A stretch of 39,327 nt of DNA from a virus, in IMG/VR virus record IMGVR_UViG_3300013372_004526, positions 1-39,327 of that record; one strand, given 5' to 3'. A program made the position numbers and the translations under genes. Of this stretch, positions 12,268 through 18,123 are shown one piece after another. The notes below the pieces were generated by a model. That model worked only from the letters and a program-made list of their open reading frames with translations, did not search any database and was not told where the DNA came from. The first letter of the stretch is position 1. Every line of letters starts with the position of its first letter.

Positions 12268-12646
12268 AAGGTTTTACACTTTCAGGTATGGTTATATTTT
12301 TTAACCCACCGTTTCTATCTAAGTTTATCCCAACCGCTCTGTCTATCGGATTTTCAGGGTCTTTGTCATTCAAAATGACTCTTGTACCTCTACCACAATC
12401 CATAATTAATTGATGGTATTTTACACCAATCTTTTCTAATTCTTGTTTGGTAAATAATTCGTAGGTTGAAGGTCTGGCTGTTGTTATCATAACAACTGAA
12501 CCATTATCGTAGTGGTTATTAACAAAATCAATCACATCCTGAATTGGGGTAAGTATTGATTCAGATAACTCACTAAACTTACGATACTCAACTAGTGTAC
12601 CGTCTATGTCAACAAATAATGTTGGGTTTTTAATTACTTTACTCAT
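12254..12646 (-). CDS. HAD-superfamily phosphatase
   Basis: A 130-aa minimal HAD-fold phosphatase without cap domain. Motif I is FVDIDGTLVEY with nucleophile D13 and acid D15; motif II is MITTARP; the C-terminal acidic motif is LNDKDPENP. These fit a Mg2+-dependent phosphomonoesterase. Phage members of this size are often polynucleotide or nucleotide phosphatases or sugar-phosphate phosphatases; the substrate here cannot be read from sequence. It overlaps the PspC gene upstream by 4 nt (ATGA type) and the DUF2061 gene downstream. Confidence 0.85.
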   Translation of the reverse strand: MSKVIKNPTLFVDIDGTLVEYRKFSELSESILTPIQDVIDFVNNHYDNGSVVMITTARPSTYELFTKQELEKIGVKYHQLIMDCGRGTRVILNDKDPENPIDRAVGINLDRNGGLKNITIPESVKPYESN

Positions 12647-12831
12647 GGTATTAATCTATCTTTTGGAATGAATATCCAAAGTAAAAAATAAGTGAAAATC
12701 GTAGGAAACGGAGTGAAAATTCCAATTAAAAACAAAACTCGTACTACAGTTTCGTCAATGTTAAAATAATCTCCAATTCCTCCGCAAACCCCTCCAATTT
12801 CTCCGTGTTCGCGTCTTAATAGTTTTTTCAT
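12643..12831 (-). CDS. PspC-domain membrane protein
   Basis: A 62-aa single PspC domain: MKKLLRREHGEIGGVCGGIGDYF with the diagnostic GGVCGGIGDYF.ID motif, then one long hydrophobic segment (VRVLFLIGIFTPFPTIFTYFLL, split by prolines) ending WIFIPKD. In bacteria PspC senses or binds the inner membrane in the phage-shock response. A phage copy could damp that response while the phage remodels the envelope; this is inference. First gene of a three-gene overlapping operon with the HAD and DUF2061 genes. Confidence 0.9.
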   Translation of the reverse strand: MKKLLRREHGEIGGVCGGIGDYFNIDETVVRVLFLIGIFTPFPTIFTYFLLWIFIPKDRLIP

Positions 12832-12851
12832 AAAAAAAAATGGTTTTTAAT

Positions 12852-12940
12852 AAAAAAGATGGTCAGAGGTTGGTGGGAATATTAACCCTTGGAGCTAGCA
12901 CCCGTTCACTGCTGCAGACAGTTACACCAACTTGACCATC
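12852..12940 (-). terminator. Long-stem terminator or structured RNA
   Basis: On the minus strand GATGGTCA/TGACCATC (8 bp; 12940-12933 with 12865-12858) and GTTGGTG/CACCAAC (7 bp; 12931-12925 with 12875-12869), then a T run at 12857-12852. The ~49-nt apex, containing ACTG/CAGT around CTGCAG, is far too large for a simple terminator, so a stable RNA ending in a terminator is plausible. Confidence 0.6.
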
Positions 12941-12945
12941 ATACG

Positions 12946-13041
12946 TTAAAATGTGCAATTGTCACCGTGTTGGTCCCAATCATCCTGAGAATCTTGAGAG
13001 CAATTTGGGTCGAGTTCTACCTCAAAATCCAAATAAGACAT
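12946..13041 (-). CDS. Short acidic ORF, 31 aa, with own promoter
   Basis: The peptide starts MSYLDFEVELDPNCSQDSQD and ends DWDQHGDNCTF: ten Asp/Glu, two cysteines, no Lys or Arg. No family is recognised. A canonical promoter (13069-13099) lies upstream and the long-stem terminator follows 5 nt after the stop. Such an acidic Cys-bearing peptide may be a host-protein inhibitor, or the frame may ride by chance on a structured RNA. Confidence 0.5.
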   Translation of the reverse strand: MSYLDFEVELDPNCSQDSQDDWDQHGDNCTF

Positions 13042-13068
13042 ACATTCAACGATTTAACTTCTTTAATA

Positions 13069-13099
13069 CAAATATAGTATATTTTTAATTATTATCAAA
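13069..13099 (-). promoter_or_regulatory. Canonical Bacteroidota promoter
   Basis: On the minus strand TTTG (13099-13096), exactly 19 nt, TATATTTG (13076-13069). It overlaps the 3' end of the preceding gene and drives the 31-codon/structured RNA unit. Confidence 0.8.
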
Positions 13100-13300
13100 A
13101 TTGATTTTATTCATTTCTTCTATAGATAATCTTTCCATTTTCCACTCTAACCATACATCCATGTCCTTTAGTTGTTCTAATGTATTTTCGTGAACTAAAA
13201 CAAACCCTTCAGGGGCGATTCCATGAAATTTTCTGATATGACCTTCTTCTTTGATTAATTTCTTAATGTCAATTGTCGTCAGTTTTTCTTGTTTTTCCAT
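13085..13300 (-). CDS. Small 71-aa protein of unknown function
   Basis: Starts MEKQEKLTTIDIKKLIKEEGHI; 71 aa, soluble, largely helical with a short central β part (FHGIAPEGFVLVHENTLEQL). No family is recognised. It overlaps the thioesterase gene upstream by 32 nt in another frame, so the two are co-transcribed and probably coupled. Confidence 0.7.
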   Translation of the reverse strand: MEKQEKLTTIDIKKLIKEEGHIRKFHGIAPEGFVLVHENTLEQLKDMDVWLEWKMERLSIEEMNKINFDNN

Positions 13301-13643
13301 GAGGGTAAGGTTTTCCGTTTCCGTCTAATAACACAAATACAATCTCATCAATTTTAATAATAGAATCTTTTGTTTTTTTATTTCTAACATCACAAGTTAT
13401 TGTAATGGATGTAGTACCAATTTTAACTAAATCTAATCCAAATTCAATAACATCACCAACTTTTGCTGTAGACACAAAATTTATTTCAGACATTGCTTTG
13501 GTTACAATGCTCGAACTGTTCAATTGGCATATTGCATAAATTGCAGACTCTTCATCAATCCATTGAAGAACCCTGCCACCAAATAGGGTTCCTCTTGGAT
13601 TTAAATCTTCTGGTTTAATTAATCTTCTTGTCCTGTATTTCAC
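13269..13643 (-). CDS. Hotdog-fold acyl-CoA thioesterase (YciA/BFIT type)
   Basis: A 124-aa single hotdog domain. Family marks: the opening RRLIKPEDLNPRGTLFGGRVLQWIDEESA, in which N-x-x-G-x-x-x-G-G and the acidic residue of the hotdog helix (D29-E30) form the active site, then VTKAMSEINFVSTAKVGDVIEFG and the β-strands TSITITCDV and DEIVFVLLD. These enzymes hydrolyse acyl-CoA to free acid and CoA in the cytoplasm. Thioesterases are unusual in phages and may alter lipid supply. The gene overlaps both neighbours (29 nt upstream, 32 nt downstream), so it is firmly part of this operon. Confidence 0.87.
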   Translation of the reverse strand: MKYRTRRLIKPEDLNPRGTLFGGRVLQWIDEESAIYAICQLNSSSIVTKAMSEINFVSTAKVGDVIEFGLDLVKIGTTSITITCDVRNKKTKDSIIKIDEIVFVLLDGNGKPYPHGKTRKTDDN

Positions 13644-14238
13644 TATTTAAAAATTTTATAATTTTTTCTTTAATACCTGTTTGTTTGATACCCTCAGTAC
13701 TTTTCGGAGTCTCAACAAAATTATCTAATCCCCACTCATGCTCGTAAGGTATACTATAGTCAAGACCTTCTTTACCCATTCTCAAATCATCAATAGAAAC
13801 CCAATGAGTAATCTCGGGATGGTCATGTAGGTATTGTTTAATTTCAATAACTCTAGTTTGTTCCAAATCCCATGCTCGAGACCACATAAAACCAGCAGGA
13901 TATGCATCAATGTACCAAGTACATTGACCCAAATTAGGGGTAAATGCAATAGGTTTCTTTTTGATTCCCTGAGACTCATAATATTCACCCATCTCCTCAA
14001 CGTTTGCCCATCTTTTCCAATCAGACGACACAACGATTTCCGCTCCTGTTTCTTCTAAGATTTCATTTAAGATTTTGATTGCCTTTTTATTGAAGTTATC
14101 AAATCTACAATCTAAAGGGACTTCACTATTTGTCATAGACAATTTTCGTCCGCCCCATTCCTTTTGTTTTTTATGGCGACCACCCCACTCTGTGGATAAA
14201 CAGATTACTCCGTCATGGTCTAAAAATATAACTTTCAT
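13615..14238 (-). CDS. HAD phosphatase of the HAD_SAK_2 type
   Basis: A 207-aa HAD-fold protein resembling the domain seen in 'Swiss Army Knife' RNA-repair proteins. Motif I is MKVIFLDHDGVICLS (D7, D9), motif II EIVVSSDWKRW, and the last acidic motif WVSIDDLRMG. In multi-domain relatives this domain removes phosphates from nucleic-acid ends; here it stands alone, so a nucleotide or RNA-end phosphatase is a reasonable but unproven reading. In a phage with 24 tRNAs, RNA-end repair would be a sensible role. The start lies 1 nt after the stop of the upstream gene. Confidence 0.8.
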   Translation of the reverse strand: MKVIFLDHDGVICLSTEWGGRHKKQKEWGGRKLSMTNSEVPLDCRFDNFNKKAIKILNEILEETGAEIVVSSDWKRWANVEEMGEYYESQGIKKKPIAFTPNLGQCTWYIDAYPAGFMWSRAWDLEQTRVIEIKQYLHDHPEITHWVSIDDLRMGKEGLDYSIPYEHEWGLDNFVETPKSTEGIKQTGIKEKIIKFLNSEIQDKKIN

Positions 14239-14239
14239 A

Positions 14240-14692
14240 TCAATTCTTTTTTTCTTTTTCTTTTAACCACGCGTCATAACCATATTTATCAAATTCTTCT
14301 TTAGTCCCAATTCCTATTGGGACAAAAAGGGCAAATCCATTATCATCTTCAAAATGGTTACATTCGTCTTCCATAGGAAAAAACTCCCATTTCCAATATT
14401 CAAACACTTCACCATTCCATCTCGCAATTCCTGTACACCTGTGGTCACCAATGTAATACTCGCCAACAACCAAGTCTGTTTTTGGAATTGCACCCAACTC
14501 AATTAATTTTGGGATATAAAACTGTTCCCATTCTTCTTTATCTACTATTGGTAATTGTGGAATATCGTTTTTATCCTTAAACGGACCTCGAGTTTTCCAA
14601 TATTCTTTGACACGAGCATATCTCTCTTCTTTGGTCTCAGTTTTCTGTTTGACCCAAGTTTTGAATGCCTCTTTGTCATTAAATTTTTCCAT
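14240..14692 (-). CDS. Unassigned 150-aa acidic protein
   Basis: The product starts MEKFNDKEAFKTWVKQKTET and contains a compact aromatic region (LVVGEYYIGDHRCTGIARW, then FEYWKWEFFPMEDECNHFED) reminiscent of small β-rich phage hypotheticals; no named family is recognised. Soluble. It is the first gene of the operon running down to 13085. The ATG lies exactly 4 nt after a TATCTTTG box on the minus strand, so the mRNA is probably leaderless. Confidence 0.75.
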   Translation of the reverse strand: MEKFNDKEAFKTWVKQKTETKEERYARVKEYWKTRGPFKDKNDIPQLPIVDKEEWEQFYIPKLIELGAIPKTDLVVGEYYIGDHRCTGIARWNGEVFEYWKWEFFPMEDECNHFEDDNGFALFVPIGIGTKEEFDKYGYDAWLKEKEKKN

Positions 14693-14696
14693 ATCA

Positions 14697-14704
14697 CAAA
14701 GATA
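14697..14704 (-). promoter_or_regulatory. Promoter box with ATG 4 nt downstream
   Basis: TATCTTTG on the minus strand, 4 nt before the ATG at 14692; only a weak TTG at the -33 position. Confidence 0.7.
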
Positions 14705-14765
14705 ATGTATTTATATAAAAAACAACGCGGAATTCGCATAAATTTTAAATACCTACATATGGAAG

Positions 14766-14987
14766 ATGGTGAAAAGAATGAAAACGTGGAGAAGGAGCCT
14801 CCAAGACAACCTATCACAGGTATTTTTAATGCTCGCGTTATTTTTCAATCCTTTTGGATTCGATGCCGTTCAATACTCCCTAATATTACTGACAGGAAGT
14901 TTATGGAGCGCAAACTTCGTTTTGTATTGTATTGCGGGACTATTTTTTGGATTATATATCTACTTTCGCAGATTATCTAAACGTTAA
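14766..14987 (+). CDS. Small two-pass membrane protein
   Basis: 73 aa, starting MVKRMKTWRRSLQDNLSQVF; a basic N-terminus, then hydrophobic segments at about 19-43 and 48-66 with basic residues at the end (YFRRLSKR). A second frame over the same DNA (from 14760, MEDGEKNENVEK) is also open but has less membrane-like and less consistent composition, so I prefer this one. No family is recognised. It converges on the 14984-16468 gene, overlapping its stop by 4 nt. A TATTTATA motif lies at 14709-14716. Confidence 0.6.
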   Translation: MVKRMKTWRRSLQDNLSQVFLMLALFFNPFGFDAVQYSLILLTGSLWSANFVLYCIAGLFFGLYIYFRRLSKR

Positions 14988-16468
14988 AGAGCTTTAAGAT
15001 TACCTGATTTGAATGCTTCAAAATTAGGACCTTTGATTAAGAAGTAATCTTTACCAACTTTTCTATAATTTAAAATTCCCGCTAATTTTGCCGACGCAAA
15101 AAACGATGAAAATTGTCCTCTAAATCGAGAAGACGGTTGATAGTTGTCACCTGAACGAGAGTATAATTTTTTACCATCAACAACCTTTGTTTTAAGTTTT
15201 CCAATGGACTCTAAAAAATCTAATTTTGTTCCTATACTACCCGCGTCTAAGTAATCAACTAACTTTTTAATTAAACCTTTGTTTTTACCAAATGTATAAC
15301 CGTAATTAAATCTGTCAGGTCTCCAAACGAGTGAACTTCCTGCAACTTTTTGAAGTAATTTTGGATTGTTTTTAATGTGGTCTAATACTCTTGTTACAAT
15401 GTGTCTTCTAATACCTTCTGCGGTATCTGCGGGAGTCCTACCAAGATTATACGTTACATCAATACCCCAATCTTCGAGACCAAGGTCCTCAAAATCATCA
15501 CCCGCAACCTCATCATTCCCCATAAACCCTATGCTGGCAGAGAACGTTCTATCATCTTTACTTTTGTACGTAATAAAAACTTGATATTCGTCAATTAATT
15601 TATTTTCTGTGTCCGATTCTAAAGAAACTGATAAGCGGGCTTCGGAATGTCCAAAACCTAAATCGAGGATGTTTTGGAACCCTCTTATATAAGTTGTTAA
15701 ATTATAATTAGAATTTAAGTAATTTTTAGCTTCAACAGAATTCTCACCCACATTATCAAAAGTTTCTATCAAAAATCTGTCTGTCATTGACCCCTTGTAA
15801 ACCTTATAGTCATTTTTAATTGACTCAATCATTTCAGGAAATGCATATTCAAATACATCAATTTCTCTTTGACTCATTGGTGAATCTTGAGCATCCCAAT
15901 ATCTCATAAACCCTTCATCATCAAAATGGATTGCAACTTTTGAATAATTTTTGTTTGTGGATTTGGCTTTGTTGATAATAAAATATAACGATTGACGACC
16001 TGAGGTATATCTACCAAAATGACCTGAACCTTTTGATGTAACACACCACTTAGTGTTTGAGCCATACTTACAAGAAGCTTCTTCGGTTTTTGGTTGAATA
16101 ACAACAAAATCTCCTTTTTCGTATATTTTTTTAGATTGACCTTCTAACTCTTTTTCTTGCTCTTTTTCTTGAAATGGTTTTAGAGAATTTTCTAATTCTG
16201 AAACATTTTTATATTGATTGATATCTTTTTTTTCTAATTGAGATTGGTATTTGTCAAAAAGTTTCAGATAATCAATAATAATGTCGATATATTCTGGCGT
16301 GGCATCTATTTTAGGGTCAACAACTTTTAATAAAAAATCAGTGTACTTGTGATTGAAGTCTACAAGGTCGGAAATATTCAAAATCCAGTTTAATGTTTCT
16401 TCATCAAACTTGTTTGAGTATTTTTTCTTTAGGTCTTCTTTTCTACCTTCTAATATAAGAATTGACAT
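14984..16468 (-). CDS. Large phage protein with KYGSNTKWC motif
   Basis: 494 aa from MSILILEGRKEDLKKKYSNK; Mets at 16492 and 16477 are alternatives. I know the central motif (EEASCKYGSNTKWCVTSKG, then SLYFIINKAKSTNKNYSKVA and GFMRYWDAQD) from uncharacterised proteins of large phages, where Y-G-x-x-T-x-W-C is the most conserved part; function unknown. The N-terminal 110 residues are helical and the C-terminal 300 residues α/β without clear motif. No signal peptide or membrane helix. Size and LLEGRK-type start fit a virion or virion-associated protein. Confidence 0.75.
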   Translation of the reverse strand: MSILILEGRKEDLKKKYSNKFDEETLNWILNISDLVDFNHKYTDFLLKVVDPKIDATPEYIDIIIDYLKLFDKYQSQLEKKDINQYKNVSELENSLKPFQEKEQEKELEGQSKKIYEKGDFVVIQPKTEEASCKYGSNTKWCVTSKGSGHFGRYTSGRQSLYFIINKAKSTNKNYSKVAIHFDDEGFMRYWDAQDSPMSQREIDVFEYAFPEMIESIKNDYKVYKGSMTDRFLIETFDNVGENSVEAKNYLNSNYNLTTYIRGFQNILDLGFGHSEARLSVSLESDTENKLIDEYQVFITYKSKDDRTFSASIGFMGNDEVAGDDFEDLGLEDWGIDVTYNLGRTPADTAEGIRRHIVTRVLDHIKNNPKLLQKVAGSSLVWRPDRFNYGYTFGKNKGLIKKLVDYLDAGSIGTKLDFLESIGKLKTKVVDGKKLYSRSGDNYQPSSRFRGQFSSFFASAKLAGILNYRKVGKDYFLIKGPNFEAFKSGNLKAL

Positions 16469-16492
16469 GAATTTCATACCAATAAATACCAA

Positions 16493-16840
16493 TTACTTCC
16501 AAAACAATTGGATTCCAACAATTGTTAACGCCAGTAATATACACACAACAGTTTTTAATGACATATGTTCCCCAAACAACATTGAAGACATAGATGTAAA
16601 AACCATGATACCAAGCGCGAATCCAATCAATCTACTCGGCCAAATTTGACCACCAAAACCTTCCACATACATTCTAACGGCTACAATGTACAAATAACTT
16701 ATTGGGATACTTGAAAGTAAAACCACCCACATATATTTTTCGTACCATCCATATTTGATGGCCCCTTGTAATTGCAGAAATGAACCTATCTGACCAAAAA
16801 TCATAATGATAGTTGCAATTAATACTTTTGTTAAACTCAT
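16493..16840 (-). CDS. Four-helix EamA/SMR-like membrane protein
   Basis: A 115-aa protein made of four hydrophobic helices (about 5-24, 37-57, 70-87, 93-113) with the loop KYMWVVLLSSIPISYLYIVAV and a final LLALTIVGIQLFW. This is the size and layout of half an EamA transporter or a small multidrug-resistance-type protein; the SMR membrane Glu is not obvious. The phage may use it for export or to change the host membrane. It lies 24 nt upstream of the next minus-strand gene and 77 nt after the lipoprotein terminator region. Confidence 0.7.
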   Translation of the reverse strand: MSLTKVLIATIIMIFGQIGSFLQLQGAIKYGWYEKYMWVVLLSSIPISYLYIVAVRMYVEGFGGQIWPSRLIGFALGIMVFTSMSSMLFGEHMSLKTVVCILLALTIVGIQLFWK

Positions 16841-16869
16841 AACGTAATAATAGTAAATTATTTAAAATA

Positions 16870-16893
16870 AAAAACCCCCACCATAGGTGAGGG
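16870..16893 (-). terminator. Terminator of the TonB receptor operon
   Basis: On the minus strand CCCTCACC/GGTGGGGG with loop TAT, then a T tract; 25 nt after the lipoprotein stop codon. Confidence 0.85.
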
Positions 16894-16917
16894 CTTAAAA
16901 TTTTAATTAAAAGAATA

Positions 16918-18123
16918 TTAATTTCCTCTTGATGGAAATCTTGTCCAACCATTAGTCCATGTTGGTTTAGAAAGTATTTCTAATTCTGCTCTCGTATAAT
17001 TTTTCTCAAGGTTACCTTCACTTAACGATTTTTCTTTCATTTGTAATGCGGTAAACACTGTTGAGGTTGATTTAAAATTTAATAATGGGTCAAACGATTG
17101 AACCTCATTATTTTGAAATTTAGATACCCCATCTCTATATGATTGTGCGGTTTCATTACTTTCAATAGAAAACGAACCTTTTTGATAACCTAATATCTTT
17201 GAGTTTGTTATTGTAAACTGTGTTGCACGTCTCCATCTTAACCCTAAATTATGGTTTGATAGTGATGACACATCAAACGGTCCAATTAAAATCATACCAC
17301 TTAATTTAGGATGTGTAAAAGGTTGTGCTGATGAACCTGTTCCATCGTTATCACATTCTACACCATTTCCTGCATCTCCGTTGTCTACAAATTGAGGGTC
17401 TCTTTTTGAAACACTGTTTGTTACGGTTCCGTTATATCCAAAGTCAAAATCGTAATCATCATCTGCGGTCGCAAACGCGTATAAGTTTCTTGGTGATACA
17501 GTTCCTCCAAAGAATTCAAATGCATCATCGTTAGCGTAAATTGTTTGAACATATTCAATTATTGTTCCACTACCAACACCACCTAATGTCAATGCATTTA
17601 TTTCAGAATTCGGCATTGCCGCGATACCAGCGTATTCAATTCTTACATAACGAAGAATACCACTATTATCTAAATCGTTTGTTCCACCAAACGGTCTGCC
17701 AATACCACCTTCGATTGTTGGTTCTGATGTTCTATTGGTTTTTGCTCTACCCAATATTACAATACCACCCCAATCACCAGGTGATTTTTCTCCAACCGCT
17801 CTACCAGATGTAAAAATAATTGGTTTTGTTACGGTTCCTTCTGCAATAATTTGAGCACCTCTTTCAATACATAATGCTCCTTTTTCTGCAATGTCAGAAA
17901 CGATTGTCGTACCTGGTTGAATAATAAGTTTTGCTCCGTCGGTTACGTATACATAACCTTTTAGTGTCCAAACTTTATCTGCAGTTAAAGTTGTTGTTGT
18001 ATTGATGTTACCTGAAAGTGTTGTTGAAGTTGGAATGTTAATTGGTCCATCTTCTCCACCACCTAAATCTTTTTCGCAACTCAATAATCCTAATGCTAAA
18101 ATAGCAATTAATAATTTTTTCAT
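16918..18123 (-). CDS. Outer-membrane-type lipoprotein, β-helix-like, partner of the TonB receptor
   Basis: A 401-aa lipoprotein: signal peptide with lipobox LLSC (C16), then CEKDLGGG. The body has repeated β-strand turns typical of a right-handed β-helix (AKLIIQPGTTIVSD, GAQIIAEGTVTKPIIFTS, WGGIVILGRAKTN, NALTLGGVGSGTIIEYVQ, NDDAFEFFGGTV). I know this pattern from lipoproteins (often mis-annotated 'multidrug transporter') encoded next to TonB-dependent receptors in Flavobacteriia. Its ATG overlaps the receptor's TGA (ATGA at 18123-18120), so the two are translationally coupled. Probably the surface-exposed substrate-binding partner; the ligand is unknown. Confidence 0.85.
   Translation of the reverse strand: MKKLLIAILALGLLSCEKDLGGGEDGPINIPTSTTLSGNINTTTTLTADKVWTLKGYVYVTDGAKLIIQPGTTIVSDIAEKGALCIERGAQIIAEGTVTKPIIFTSGRAVGEKSPGDWGGIVILGRAKTNRTSEPTIEGGIGRPFGGTNDLDNSGILRYVRIEYAGIAAMPNSEINALTLGGVGSGTIIEYVQTIYANDDAFEFFGGTVSPRNLYAFATADDDYDFDFGYNGTVTNSVSKRDPQFVDNGDAGNGVECDNDGTGSSAQPFTHPKLSGMILIGPFDVSSLSNHNLGLRWRRATQFTITNSKILGYQKGSFSIESNETAQSYRDGVSKFQNNEVQSFDPLLNFKSTSTVFTALQMKEKSLSEGNLEKNYTRAELEILSKPTWTNGWTRFPSRGN

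Noticed and set aside
14555-14980. Alternative 73-141 aa frame overlapping the small membrane protein
   Set aside because: Its upstream part is antisense to the 14240-14692 gene and its composition is less coherent than the two-helix product in the other frame; not fully excluded.
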